Under the pieces are notes generated by a model. It did not search any database and was not told the origin of the DNA. It saw nothing but the letters and a program-made list of their open reading frames with translations. The position numbers and the translations under genes are program-made. Shown here in pieces: positions 1-12,171 of a stretch of DNA of 64,000 nt. Location of the stretch: the NCBI GenBank assembly GCA_017979445.1, contig CM030711.1, positions 14,400,922 through 14,464,921 of the forward strand, written 5' to 3'. The first letter of the stretch is position 1. Each line of letters begins with the position of its first letter. This stretch comes from Akebia trifoliata (Eukaryota; Streptophyta; Magnoliopsida; Ranunculales; Lardizabalaceae).

Positions 1-539
1 GAATCAAAACATAAAGAGGTGGCAAAAATGGACGAGCCCAAATCATCCCCCATGAAGATACCCAAAATAGCACAGACCTTAGCATTGTATCCCTCTATTC
101 AAAATGATATCCTGGCTTTGAGTTTTCTTTTCTTAGTCTCAGTCGCATTAGTCTTTAATTTTAGTTGGCTATGTTAAGTTTCTTATTTAATGTCGAGCTT
201 TAATCAAGTTTGTCAGTCTATGTTTTTTAATTCCAATAATAAAGAAATTTTTTATTATCATGTATGCAATAATAATGTGAATATAAAATCTAATACGATG
301 AATGACTCAAAACTTATTAATTGAACTTGATAAATATTGTAATTAAAGAGTACACTCGAGAAATGCAAATTGATATCCTCAAGGGAATATGAGATAACAA
401 TAAACTTAAGAAATTCAACAATGTTCTTGCATGATTTTATGAGGATATGTTAAGTATAAGCATCACGTTACTTTTTATCAGAACAGATTGCACCAAAACA
501 GATCAAGACATAAAGTCAAAGGTGGATTTCAAAGTAAAA
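1..539. other. AT-rich intergenic DNA, probably old retroelement sequence
   Basis: No open frame of useful length and no recognisable domain. It directly precedes an LTR fragment (540-791) and may be part of the same decayed element, but I cannot show that from the sequence. Confidence 0.35.
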
Positions 540-791
540 ACTTATTGGTCAAGAATGTTTTTTCTTATGAAGCATTTTTAGTCTCAAAATAATGATTTCT
601 ATGTTTTGAGTCATATTTTTCTAGCGTAATGAGGTTTTTAAAGTTTGTTTGCTTGAAATATCTTATCCGAACTTTGGAAACATGTCTAGTAACAAATAAA
701 AAAGTTTAAAATATTCATCCATCATTGAGAACTGCTGCAATCAAGTTGACGAATTGATTAATCAGGCGATTGCAAAAATGGGGTGTCTACA
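540..791 (-). repeat. LTR fragment, Ty3/Tat-like (same family as the 20256-22001 solo LTR)
   Basis: Read on the minus strand from 791, the sequence begins TGTAGACACCCC and follows the start of the solo LTR at 20256 with scattered substitutions, including a run matching CAACTYGTCAACYYGATTGC. Only about the first 250 bases of the roughly 1.75-kb LTR remain, so it is a truncated relic with no coding capacity. Confidence 0.65.
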
Positions 792-1804
792 TACTAATTT
801 GATTTTACTCATAGCTTTTATATTGAATCCTCGGAAAAAGATGAAAAAGTGCATAGTATATTCAACATACAAATCACATAAGCATTTCATCTTTTAAAAT
901 ATAACAATACATTCAATGGCTCGATTTACACACCAACTTGGCCACACTATCCTTTTTGATTTTCACACTAGCTCGACCAAACTTTCAACCCCCCAACATG
1001 GGATCTTCCTCAAGAAAGAGGTTAAGGTAAATATCCAAGGAAAATCGATCATTTTCTTGTCAATCACACATGGCAATTCAACTATTCCATAACTATTTTC
1101 CACATTAATGTATAGTCTATAATCATCGCATTTAAGATTCATAATTCATTTATTAATTAATAGAAGGGTAAATAATAAACTTACACTAATACCATCATTT
1201 TTTTTTTCTTTGGCGGCCCACACGTACCAACCACCTTAGTGCGTCTTCAACAATTAAATATAGCCACTTTTAAGTAAAGAGGAATATAGGATTCAAAAGG
1301 TATGACTTGGGGAGCACACACAGTTACTAATACCATCATAGGCAAATGCATTCAAGTTATTTTTAATGTTTCAAGAAGGGAAATAACCTACTTGTTATTT
1401 TAGCAAAAAATAGTGTTTAAGCTTTTCCTTTTGATTCATATTTCTCCACCACTAACAATGATCCTCAAGAAAATAAGGGAGTCAAGGGTGGAGTCAGGAT
1501 TTTTGTTCAATGGGGACTAATGATAATCTTATTTTCCTTCAATGCCACTATTGGGCTCATCATTGTAGACAATGATTACCTAATAATTTCCATAATAAAG
1601 TTTTGCTAACTGGTAGGATAAACTATTACATATGTTTGCTCCATATCTTGGTGAAATTTTCTGATATTCATAAATTTTCACTTTGGTGACACATCCGTGG
1701 ACATCAATCTTCACTAATATTTTAAAGAAAAAAATATTTTGAAACCTTTGCATGTTCTTCTCAAAACTAGTCATCTTCATACTCTTGGATATGAATAAGA
1801 TAAG

Positions 1805-1900
1805 ATGATGACGATGGTAATGAGACGATGTTGATGAAAGTGATGATGATGATGATGAAAATATTGATAGTGATGAGATGATGATGGTTGCCATAGTCAT
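1805..1900. repeat. GAT-triplet low-complexity stretch
   Basis: An imperfect (GAT)n tract whose purest part is at about 1841-1857. On the minus strand it yields a serine-rich open frame that is an artefact of the repeat. The surrounding 792-2402 DNA is AT-rich with no gene that I can recognise. Confidence 0.7.
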
Positions 1901-2402
1901 GGGTAGATAATAACAACAATAGTGATGAGGGCTTTGGGATCATTTTTCATTAGTCTATAGGAAAACACAAAAGTCAAGAGGCATGTCCTCAATTTGAAGA
2001 CAATAAGCAGGTATCTCAAACATTCATAAAAATGTCGAAACACTTTTCCTGTCCATATCACTTTGTGGCATCCGAAACATGATCGGATGCGATATGATTG
2101 TAAAGGATGAAATTGTAAGATCTTTGAAGAACAAAAATAAATAAAAAAATAAAAACATATTTTTCATTGCTAAATTCCAATTTTAAATTTGGAAGTTTGA
2201 TAAGCGTCCATTTTCAACAGCTTGGATCAAGCTCAAAAAATAATTTTTAATATGAATTTTTTTTCATAAAATTTAAAAGGTTGTGGTGTTGGAATACCAA
2301 TGTGGTAATCTACGTAAGCCTAACAATCCTTAGTAAGATTTAAAATCTTACTGAGTTAGTTGGGCTAGTCTGACTCAAAGACATCGCATCCATTTAATAA
2401 TA

Positions 2403-2583
2403 GAATAATGTTAAAGTGACTTCAGATTGAAACCTCATATCGCACTTCTTGACGTGAAAATGTATCGGAACCATAGATGTTTTTCATCAAGATACAAGTG
2501 AAAAAGCATCTATGCTTCCTATCCACTTTCACATCAAAAAATGTGATATGAGATTTCAGCTTGAGGTCACTCCAACACAACTC
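2403..2583. mobile_element. Hairpin MITE, Mutator-like, 9-bp TSD (copy A)
   Basis: The two arms are inverted repeats almost end to end: GAATAATGTTAAAGTGAC at the left against GAGTTGTGTTGGAGTGAC read from the right. The flanks carry an exact 9-bp direct repeat, ttaataata, at 2394-2402 and 2584-2592. A 9-bp TSD with long terminal inverted repeats is typical of Mutator-like MITEs. The loop contains ATCAAGATACAAGTGAAAAA, which recurs in the element at 44261 and, less well, at 10991. Confidence 0.8.
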
Positions 2584-2592
2584 TTAATAATA

Positions 2593-4421
2593 AGCAAGAG
2601 AATCTTAGAGATGCAACTGTTCACGATTGAGTCTCCTTAAAACCTTTTGAATATTTTAAAATAGAGAAACTAATGGGATAATAAGATAATAGTCTATGTG
2701 ACAAGTTATCCACCCACTACAAGGTCAGGCACGTCCCCCTCCTTATTTTCCAACTATTAATTTGATCCAAGAAGGATTCTCCTCCCCGCTTAACACCCAA
2801 GTTGATTTAACTATTTACACGTTGTGCCATCATCTATACTGTTTTTTCTTCCAACAAATTTCCTTTATACCATTTACTTAGTTGGGCTTCCTATTCGTAC
2901 TCATGCCACCCCTGGAGCCGCATACAAACATTTGCTTTACTTGATTTTTTTCTAACATGCTTGGTCTAACCCACCACTCCTTTACTTCCAAACATTGAGC
3001 CCAAAAGGAAAAGAAATAATAGTAATTTCTTATTTAAAAAAATTCTATTAATTTTAGTGTTTTTTCTCCCACCCAATGTTTTACTAATTTGAGCTTGGCT
3101 TTAAATTTGACCTGATTAAATCTAGAAGAAAAATATTTAACTTACCATATTTCCATATATTTTTATTTCTATTTCTTTCACTCCTCTACATTCCAAATTA
3201 TCTCTCATTTTATTTTTTATTTTTTATTTTTTTATTTATCTATTCTTTTGATTTTTGTATTTAATCTCTAGAGACCTCTCATTCTTTTTCTTCTGCCTCT
3301 CCAATCTCTCTTCCTCTCTAATCTAATTTTTTTTTAGGTTTTTTATTCACTAATGTTGATGAATATTTCTATGAAGATTGCTGGTTAAAATTCTAATTAG
3401 GGTTAAAGGTAAAGCTCAAAAATCAACAATTTTATTTTATTCAACAATGATATATTATTTTCATATTTTTGAATAAATCTAAAGGTGGATTATTTATTTT
3501 GATTAAATTCAATATCTATTAATTCTTTTTAAATTTTTGTTCATGATCATCACATTAAATACTTGAAATTTGTATTTTATTTAGTATGGATGAAAGCTAC
3601 ATTGATTTATTAGAGAATTTTTGTGATATATAAATGTGTTAGACATAGAAATTTTAGATTTTTTTAAAATACTTCAACAATTTTTTTTTTATTTAATTGA
3701 TATAGCATACGGTTAGGGAGAATCATCATTTAAAACAAGTCGAGGAAAAATGTTGAAGAAAATCAAGTTGTGGATTGTTGAGTGGATCCTCAATGCCTAA
3801 ACACTTTTTAATTTCTATTTCAATTTCAATTTCTTTTTTGCTTCATACGAAAGTGTGAAAAATCAGTTTTTTAGTAGTTTAGGTTAAATATTTTTTAATC
3901 ACATGCTTTTTGTTCAATTTTACACAATCCCTATACATCTACCTCAGATTCTCGAGTTTTATTACTTCACTATAGACCCTATACTTGGGGTTATTAATCT
4001 ACATTATTTTAGTTGTAACAAGTTTTTTGAACTACTGCCAAGGATTGGTTGTTGAATAAGAACACATATAAACATTCACCTTTCTACTATTTTTTTTTTC
4101 TTATTATCTATTTAGTTTCTTTTTTGTTAATAGCTTTTCAAGTTTTTTCCATAGGATATAAATTAAAATTTTTATAAAATAGGATTTGATTAACATAATT
4201 TTGGGTTATGGTTTTTTTTATAAATAATTTTATAATAGTGGTTCCAATGGGCAAGTTCACAAATCTCTTGTCTGCTCTTGAGTCACCTAGGTTGTGATAG
4301 TATGATGACTTACTTAAATTGCAAGTAGAAGACCTGAGATTTCTTATTTATATTTTGGATTAAATTATCTTAGAACTAATCTTCTTTTTTCTTCTTTGGC
4401 GGAAGTTGGGAAATTGTGTGT
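2593..4421. other. AT-rich intergenic stretch, nothing recognisable
   Basis: Long A/T runs and many stops in all frames. I see no conserved domain, RNA gene or paired terminal repeats here. Confidence 0.5.
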
Positions 4422-4692
4422 TGTAACGTCCCAAGCCCACAATAGTACAATATTATCTTCTTTGAGCCGAAGTCCGCACAACTTTAAAATGCATTGTACT
4501 ATGTAAGGTCTGGTTTATTCTTATAGACCAAGATCAGAACGTTCTCCTGCCCGATGTGGAACTAATCGAACTTCTCCTTGTCATTTCGCCATTTCACGTG
4601 ACGGTTCTACTTCGACCTATCGGTCACTGTAGCCCTTTCCTTGTTCAATCAGTGGTGCATCGACGACACTGTGACATGTGCAAACTCCCACA
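4422..4692 (+). mobile_element. Short solo LTR, TRIM-like
   Basis: A 271-bp unit that starts TGTAACGTCCCAAGCCCAC and ends CTCCCACA, with the TG...CA termini of an LTR. The opening resembles short plant TRIM/LTR sequences of the TGTAACGGCCCAAGCCCAC type, and the interior has the common phrase CCGATGTGGAACT. I do not see a convincing 5-bp TSD, so the exact ends are inferred. It has no coding capacity. Confidence 0.5.
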
Positions 4693-5214
4693 GTAAATTT
4701 TAAGAAAAGGGACAACAAAAATTTAGATAATTAATGGAAGGAAGGAAAATACGTGCACTCTCACACGTTAGGTAACCACGCTCAGCCATATTACTTGAGT
4801 GAACAGGTACATTCAACTTGGTGCCCATGTGGAAAAGCATCTGGTTGCCTAATTTCTGCGGATTCTAACATAATTGGTTATTTCTTCCCTTGTCCCATCA
4901 ATCTACCTGCTAATCCTGCATCCAACTTACAACATATTTGAAAGCTTTACATATATGTTTTAGTGCATATGTGCTCATCAGTCGTCCCCTAGCTAGGTTG
5001 ATCGTATGGAGACTTTAAGAGGTAAATTTTGTGTGATTCTATGACTTTAGCTTTAGGCATTATTATTTTAAGGATTTGACTTGGATTTTATTTCATTTTT
5101 AGTTTTCTTCGTTTGCATGAACTATTGGAAACAAGCTGAAAAAAATAAATGTTTAAAAATAATGGAAACTATGGTTAACGATCACTACGTGAAAACCGTA
5201 TAAATTGAAGGAAA

Positions 5215-6015
5215 AATTTGTTGGGCTTGGCCCGACGAATTTGGAAAGCCCTCTACTTATATTTTTAATTCTTTGGGACCCCCGATAAAGGGGTCTTTTA
5301 TAAATATCATATGGGCCTTATTTAAATAAGTAGGCTACCGCTTAAAATTTGACTCGTGCGCTTAATTGATTGATTTTATTTGTTTAAAAATTTTAATTTA
5401 ATTTATTAATATTTCACTTTACGTTAATTAATGTTTTAATTATTAATTTTAAAATTTTGAATTTTAGGGTTAAAAAATTATCGTTTTACCTAAAAAAGGG
5501 CTTTTGAATTTAGAGATTGATGATTTTTGACATTTTGGAATTGATTTTTCGTAAGGATTTCAATGGGAGTATTGGTTTGTGTCACTTACGAATTTTTTTT
5601 ATTGTGTGCCCTATGAGGGGGTTTTCGTAATTTTGTCAAATTTTGTGAAAATTAGCAAAACAGTTTATTTGATTTTAGTTTGTTGTTTTATGTGTTCAAA
5701 AGAATTTTTCTAAGCGTAATGTAAGCTCTAGGAATGTTTTGATGACAGGGGTAATTTGGTAATTTGATTATTTTTTATGATTTTTCTCGTAAAACTTCTT
5801 TTTGTCTGAAAATGATGATTTCTATGGTTTGGGTCATATTTTTCTAGCGTAGCATGGTTTCTAAAGTTTTACTTGCTTGAGATACCTCGTTCGAATTTTT
5901 GAAACATATCTAGTAATAAATAAAAGATATTAGAATATTCATTTATCATTGGGAACTGTCGCAATCGGGTTGACGAGTTGATTAACCAGGTAAGTGTGAA
6001 AATGAGGTATCTACA
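5215..6015 (-). repeat. LTR fragment, Ty3/Tat-like (second copy)
   Basis: Reads from 6015 downward as a relative of the 20256-22001 solo LTR. Shared landmarks are the TGTAGATACCTC start, the GACGAGTTGATTAACCAGG block, the AT-rich middle and the GGACCCCCGATAAAGGGGTC region. About the first 800 bases of the LTR are kept and the rest is missing. Confidence 0.65.
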
Positions 6016-7189
6016 CTATCCACCATTCCCTAGTATTTCCAACTAAGTTAATTTCAAAGATAACAACAAGAAGGTTGATGTTGGAAACAATTGCCACAAG
6101 GTTTTCTACTTCAGTCAATTGGGTTTGAACAAGTTTATTCTTCAAAGAATTTGTTCCTTGCGTTTGCGACAATCATTTGTTCAATGTTCAAATTTGTTGT
6201 ACACATAACTACTATTTCCACTCCATCTTTGTACTATAACACTCCCAGCATGTAATTATGATATTGATCATATTATCTTTAATTGGAGTTTTAACTCCAA
6301 GATTAATTCTCACCGACAACCAAACACTAGAGTTGTAATTAACTCTTCTGGTCAACAACTTTTAAAGGCTGAACTTTAGAAGTCAAACTTAATAAACCAA
6401 ATTGACTACAATATCGATTCCCAAGAAATTGGCTCAACGGTAAAACTAGTGACAAGGTTTTGTTCTCTCTCTCTCTAGTTGTGTGTTTGAAATTGGGTGA
6501 TCACTTGCTATTCACTGTTGCAATTTTGGAAATTTTCATGGGATCAAGACGTGTGACCATAAGGACTAGTCTCATCCCAAAACAGTGGAGATGCAACCGA
6601 CCCTAATATTTATTTCAGAAAAATAATGTTGTAAGTTTTTTAATCTGCAGCTTCTGAGAGCTGAGTATACCTATGAGATCTGAAGAAAAAAAAAAGAGCA
6701 GAAGCTGCGCCAACATATTAACTAGTATGACCTAAATAAATACCAATTTTCACTTACCGTTTCCAACTATGTAATGACCATTTTATATATACGCAATAAA
6801 ATAGTTATCAGTTATTTATTGGTGTTATTAGAATTATCAAGATTACCTTCTTCTACCTTATTAGTTATTATGAAAATTTTAATTATAAATATATTACAAT
6901 AATTTAATATAAATTCAAGAGGAATGGTTATTATTTTGTTAATTGGAATGATCAACAAGATCTTAGTGGATCTAGTTTAACTGAAAGCAAAGCTATAGCA
7001 TGAACAATTTTGGAAGATATTGAATGGACCATGAAATGCAATGCAACTGCCTATTTTGGGTTTTTGGCTCATTCATTCCATGAATATTTAGTCCATTTTT
7101 TATCTTTTATTTCAGAATGCTAATGAGAGTAGTTAAAAGTGATATCATCAAATAAAATACTAGCAAATTTTCTATAGCGCTCCCAAACG
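6016..7189. other. Intergenic stretch with a short CT microsatellite
   Basis: No gene seen. A short (CT)n run lies at about 6462-6477. All frames are closed by frequent stops. Confidence 0.45.
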
Positions 7190-7440
7190 AGCTAAAAATA
7201 TATGTTGCTCAATTTGTTCTCCTCTAAAAAAACTCAAACGAACAAGTTGCAAATCTCACCGCCATGATTTAAATCTCTTTGACAGTTTCAGCATATTTCC
7301 AAGATACCTCATACTTACCCAAAATTGATTTAATTGAATATTGAGAATCCGACAAAATCAATATTTGGTTAAAAGATTTCACGTAAGCAAACTTCATCAC
7401 CTCCTTTATTGCCAAAAGCTCAATCGTAATTATATATATC
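7190..7440 (-). pseudogene. LINE RNase H fragment
   Basis: The minus strand reads EVMKFAYVKSFNQILILSDS followed by QYSIK. This matches the RNase H region of the intronic LINE at about 36.4-36.6 kb ([20 protein letters not shown], then LYSIK). It is a short dead remnant of the same or a sister LINE family, with stops nearby and no reverse transcriptase attached. Confidence 0.6.
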
Positions 7441-7449
7441 TTGTTCCTT

Positions 7450-7560
7450 TCACTCAGACCAACCTATAGAAAGAATCTGCCAACAACAAATTTTTTAAGT
7501 CCAACATCTTCTATTTTATATTTTTTGTCTAAGGATTTCCATAGTTTGGGTTGTAACTAT
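7450..7560 (-). pseudogene. Ty1/Copia gag fragment
   Basis: The minus strand reads [20 protein letters not shown] and then VVGRFF before a stop. This is the start of the UBN2-type Copia gag domain, usually LWxSLxKKYKTEDAGxKKF. Only about 30 codons remain, and it directly abuts the LINE RNase H fragment, so this spot is a junction of two unrelated retroelement pieces. Confidence 0.55.
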
Positions 7561-7820
7561 TTGAACAAACACACATGTCTATAGAGTTGAGACACCATTT
7601 GTTTCTCATAGAACAGTCATGAGTTGACTCTACTAGTCACTTAGAACAGTCACGAATTGTAACTTATTGACTTCAAATCGGTCCAACAAAATTTTAGAAA
7701 AGTGGGCCTTTCACGCGCACCCACTTTTGCTTCATGATTTCATTATTGATGCAACCCATAGTTATCGTGAGCTAGACTACTATGTTTCATTACTACTCAA
7801 GATACATGGTGTGAACAATA

Positions 7821-8009
7821 ATGGGTCGGGAACCCTTGACTCATGGAAAAAACACATGATCCCATCCAATGGTTGAGATTTATTCTCAGCATTAGTATAT
7901 ATCTCAAAGAATGTGTTATCAAGATACGCATAAATCTCAACCATTGGATTTTTTTGTTCAAACGGTTGGGATCATGTGTTTTCTCATGAGTCAACCGATC
8001 CCAACCCAT
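7821..8009. mobile_element. Hairpin MITE with 8-bp TSD
   Basis: Near-complete palindrome: ATGGGTCGGGAACCCTTGAC at the left against ATGGGTTGGGATCGGTTGAC read from the right, with inner arms around AATCTCAACCATTGGAT. The flanks are gaacaata (7813-7820) and gaacaatt (8010-8017), an 8-bp TSD with one mismatch. Open frames across it are by-products of the palindrome. Confidence 0.7.
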
Positions 8010-8380
8010 GAACAATTTGCTCAAATCTTCATATCTATTGACTTCAGTTGGATTTTCGTGGATGTCAATTGAGCCCATTAATCTGTAACCTGGTTCGGCA
8101 AAACAAAGGTGGGCTAGGGTCTTCATCTTGAGCGTGCGGGATTAAAAATTTATTAACTAATTAAATCCCAACCAAATTAGAGCCTAAAAATACTCCAAAT
8201 TGGCCAGACCGACTAATAGATTATGTACAAAACTACAAATAGATGTATGATTTGTCAACAAAAGATAAATAAAACATATTATAAACAAAAAGGGAGGTTT
8301 TGAATTAGTGGCATGCTAACAGCATCAAAAGATATCTGAACAAGTCTAGTTGATGCTTTCAAACATTGATCATTAAAATT

Positions 8381-8625
8381 AGAGAGCTGCTATTGTCACC
8401 CAACTTTTACTTATTTCACCCCAGTTTCTTAAATTATTTACCACATCCTAGTAAAAGATTAAAATACACCATTTAAACATTACAAAGTTTGTTTCAGGAA
8501 TTAAATGAAAAAAGAGAGATTCTATTGGCATCCCAACTTTTATTATTTTTCAACCAATTCACTTATTATTTTTTATTTTAATTGGAGTGTAATAAGTAAA
8601 AGTTGGGGTGCCAAAGCATCTCTCT
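8381..8625. mobile_element. Nested small MITEs with AGAGAG...CCCAACTTTTA ends
   Basis: Three related ends are visible: AGAGAGCTGCTATTGTCACC at 8381, AGAGAGATTCTATTGGCATC at 8513, and an inverted end reading AGAGAGATGCTTTGGCACCC from 8625. A short direct repeat, aaaatt, borders 8381 and 8625. The simplest reading is one 113-bp element (8513-8625) inside or beside an older copy. A related arm occurs near 34068-34165. Confidence 0.5.
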
Positions 8626-9237
8626 AAAATTAAGAATAAGGTATTTATATGACTTTATTTTTTCATAGTTTACACTATTCTCATAAAATATATAATATCA
8701 AATCCGAGCTATTATAGTTGATATTGTCATTATAATATTTCCACAAATTATTGAATGGTGGTAGGGTCTCTGTGTCCATAATCTTTAATAATTTCACTTT
8801 ATTAAGTTCCTCTTAGATCCTGCCATGGGAAAGTAACATATATAAAAGGCAGACTCATCTGACGCTACCACAATGCACCACCATACATGTGATTCACGTT
8901 GTTCCAACAAAGTGTATTTTACTATTATATTATAATGGAACGGATTAGACAAGAAGTACGCATGTCTTGTTAACAAATTTTTGCGATACGTTGATGAAAC
9001 AATGGCATGACCTCACGTGTATTGTAAAATTACTTAAAATGTAAACACTTAATCATTCAGAAATTTTCTCTCCACCAACCAATCACACTTCTTTTTAGAA
9101 TACGATTGGAGTCATGCCATTGATTCATTAGCTTAACACATAAATGTATTAACAGTAAATGTCTACTCTAGATACAGTGTCATGTTTCCATGGCACTCGT
9201 TAATTGGAGTTTAAAATATTTTGGACTTTTAATCAAG

Positions 9238-9445
9238 CATGGTTTCAAAACTCATCCAACTCGTCTCGGTATCAGGCATGAGCGAGACGGATGGACAACT
9301 CAATTTTTCAAACGAGATTTAATTTTCCACGATCATTTTTTAAATTTTTGGACGAGACATCTCAAACCTATCGGAAAACTCGTCCGAGATGACTCGATAT
9401 CTATCATGGACGAGGCGAGATGTGAAACCGAGTTCTAAAATCATG
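9238..9445. mobile_element. hAT-type MITE, CATGGTTTCAAAACTC family (copy 1)
   Basis: The terminal inverted repeats are CATGGTTTCAAAACTC at the left and CATGATTTTAGAACTCGG from the right. The flanks taatcaag (9230-9237) and taatcatg (9446-9453) form an 8-bp TSD with one mismatch, as expected for hAT elements. The interior repeats GAGACG/CGAGACG-type words. Another member of the family is at 39777-40236. Confidence 0.75.
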
Positions 9446-9453
9446 TAATCATG

Positions 9454-10320
9454 TCATTTTCTACATAGCACATAGTCCAATGTATTTAATCTTCAAACAA
9501 AACATGTCATGTAGACATTATGTGTTGCTATAGGAGTAGGACATCGTTTTGGATCATAACTCATTATTATAATAGAATGTTACGTAAAAAAAATTCAATG
9601 AACAAAAATAAAAGTGACTCTTACTAAAAGCATATAGTTATGTTTTCCTGGAACATACCAAATTAAATCAATTCCACTAGCAAAAACATTTATAGACAGA
9701 AGTAGAGAAGATGAAAGAACTTATATATTAATTGAATTTTAGTTCGAAATATTTTGAGACTTTAAGTTTGAACAAGTGGAACCAACATCCCACTCATCAC
9801 TGTTAAACAGAAAATTAATTAAAATGCGATTTGCAAAGATCATCGAATCCAAAACAAAGAAATTACTTAATCTAATATTTGAGCCGTTCAATTGATGATA
9901 GCTTCTTGGAGGGGGATGGACTATGGAGGAAACGCAAACCCTACAAATTAAAACATTTACTATGAGTTATTTCAGGATTTGCTAGTGTTTTAGATTTACA
10001 TTTAATGCTCAACAACCTAAGTCTCCAAGTCGTTGGTATATGATTTGTTTTTTCTGATTGGCAGACCAGTCTAAGTGCAAAACATACTAGATGTCCATTG
10101 AAGATGGACAAGACAAGACAAAGAACACAATAATTATAAGAGTTTGGTGCTTTAAAGGGCGCACTAACATCACTTCTTCTATCTGTACGAATAGCTCGCC
10201 CACTAAATCTAAACGAGAATGTCACTATGTCAGCAGTACGATTCTTACCCACTCCCAAACTATAGTCTCAAACCAGGCCTTAAATGCTTGCACACACGCG
10301 CACACACCACAAGAACAACT
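9454..10320. other. Intergenic stretch, no gene seen
   Basis: Short overlapping frames on both strands around 9941-10345 show no recognisable domain and neither looks coding. No terminal repeats were found. Confidence 0.4.
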
Positions 10321-10890
10321 TAGGGCTGCAACTTGGGCGGACTAACCTGGACTAACCCCATTGATGAGTGAGTCTGGATTGGGTTATATGAAAAATGAGT
10401 TGAACTTGAATTTATAAATCTCAATCCAAATTGAATTTGGGTTGATACTTTAGATAACCGACTCAACCACCGGGTGCTATATATTTACATATAAATATAT
10501 TTATTTATTTAAAAAAATATATTAATTTTCTCTTCCTAATATATTTGTAAAATTAAAGAAAAATAAATTATATTATAAAAATTAATAGATTTGAAAATTG
10601 TGTGCAAATTTCTTTACTGTTGATTTTATTTTTTAAATTATATTTATTTTTTAAGATATAAAATAAAATTTTCGTGTTGATCAAAATAAAATTACTCTTG
10701 CTCAATGAGTCCAATCTGTCCAAAATTACTTAACTTGGGTTAATTCGAGCTCAACCCGATTTTAGAAGTTCAATCTCGGGTTGAACTTGGATTAATAAGC
10801 TCTAACTCGATGGTCGATTTCAGTTGAACTCAGGTTGATGGTTCTACAACTTGGGTTGAGCTTGGGTTGACCCTCTAAGTTGCAACCCTA
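10321..10890. mobile_element. hAT-like non-autonomous element (TAGGGYTGCAACTT ends)
   Basis: The left end TAGGGCTGCAACTTGG is mirrored by the right end, which reads TAGGGTTGCAACTTAG on the minus strand. The interior repeats AACTTGGGTTGA/GAACTTGGATT words in both directions, giving further subterminal complementarity. TAGGG ends suit hAT elements, but I could not find an exact 8-bp TSD. Confidence 0.6.
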
Positions 10891-10990
10891 ACAACCACAC
10901 CACCAACAACAATAAAATAATGAAGAACAAAACTCTTCCCAAGGTTGATTTCTAATGATCAAATTTGATTTTTTTTTTTTTTTTTTTTTT

Positions 10991-11179
10991 GAGTGGTGAT
11001 GGGCTAACATTGAAATATACATCGTGGGGGACATTTTTAACGTGGAACTGTGTTAGAACCATAAATACTTTCATTGAGATATGAGTGAGATATCGATGAA
11101 AGCATATATGGTTCTAACACACATCTACGTCAAAAATGTCCCCCACAATGTACACTTTAATGTTACTTCAACATTGTTC
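10991..11179. mobile_element. Hairpin MITE (copy B of the 2403 family)
   Basis: The arms pair over almost the whole length, for example GGGGGACATTTTTAACGT with its complement, and GTGTTAGAACCATA in both arms. The right end read inward is GAACAATGTTGAAGTAACAT, like the GAGTTGTGTTGGAGTGAC end of copy A. The loop TTCATTGAGATATGAGTGA is a diverged form of the shared loop. It inserted next to a long T run, so a T-rich TSD (tatttttat on the right) can only be suggested. Confidence 0.65.
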
Positions 11180-11189
11180 TATTTTTATG

Positions 11190-11375
11190 GATCTTGTTAA
11201 TGTGTGCCTTAAGGGCACATATTAAAATGCAATAAATACACTTTAAAATTTAGATTTTGTACCACGAATTTCCTTTAAAAAATATTTTTTACCAAAATAC
11301 CCTCAAATGCTTATTCTCAAAGTGTATTTATTGCAATTTAACTTGTGCCTTAATTTTATTGATCTAGACAGGATG
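11190..11375. mobile_element. Mutator-like MITE, GATCTTGTTAATGTGTGCC family (decayed copy)
   Basis: Begins near 11190 with GATCTTGTTAATGTGTGCCT, then AAGGGCACAT, and has mirrored TGCAATAAATACACTT / AAGTGTATTTATTGCA blocks. It clearly relates to the intact copy at 32516-32671, but its right terminus has decayed and no TSD is evident. Confidence 0.55.
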
Positions 11376-11759
11376 ATCAATGAAAAAATATTTTATCAGA
11401 TAGCCAGAACACAAATCTAGGGGTTTTAAAATCAGGATCAAGTAAGGTGTCCCATTCTTATAGAATAGGAGTAGTATCTATGTTACATGTTTTCGTAGGA
11501 CTTTAAAACACATCAGATTTCTAAACAAACCATTTTCTATATTGCATGCAACCCAATGTGTTTAGGGCCTATTCGTTGACCTTCAAGAGTCAATTTTTTT
11601 GTTTTTAAGTCAAAAAAGTCAGATGAATGATGTTCATTTGGACTTCTTTTGCTCCCGCAGATTTTAACTGAAACCCAAAAGTAACTTCTAACGGAAGTCA
11701 CCCAAGAAAAGCTTCTTCAAATAGCTTTTTACGAGAAGCCAAAAACATAAAACGGTTCA

Positions 11760-12171
11760 AGTGTAGTTACCAAAATACCACTCATCCTTAATCGAACTTC
11801 CAACCAAATTTAACCTTAAAAAATGAAAAGAGATTATCAAAATACCCTTCATCTTTACCAAATTACCCTCATCTTTACCAAAATACCCTTCATCCTTAAT
11901 CAAATTTCCAACCAAACTTAACCTTAATAAATAAAAGGACATCATCAAAATACCCTTCATCTTCCAAAATACCCTTCATCTTTATCAAAATACCCTTCAT
12001 CTTTAATGAAATTTTCAATCAAACTTAACCTTAAAAAATAAAAGAGAATTATCAAAATACCCTTCATCTTTAATCAAATTTTCAACCAAACTTTACCTTA
12101 AAAAATAAAAAGAGATTAACAAAATATCCTTCATCTTTACCAAAATACCATTCATCTTTCAAAATACCCTT
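11760..12171. repeat. Minisatellite, CAAAATACCCTTCATCTTTA type, left half
   Basis: Degenerate tandem units of about 60-70 bp built from AAAATACCCTTCATCTTTA plus AATCAAATTTTCAACCAAAC and TTAACCTTAAAAAATAAAA. The same array resumes at 31181 beyond the retrotransposon. This confirms that the two flanks were once contiguous. Confidence 0.75.

Noticed and set aside
1580..1900. 106-codon minus-strand frame, serine-rich
   Set aside because: It reflects a GAT microsatellite; there is no domain, start context or exon structure.
7797..8126. 109-codon minus-strand frame
   Set aside because: It runs through a palindromic MITE (7821-8009) and shows no protein family features.
9941..10345. Overlapping frames of 84 and 105 codons on both strands
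   Set aside because: Neither has a recognisable domain, and both are open because of local composition.
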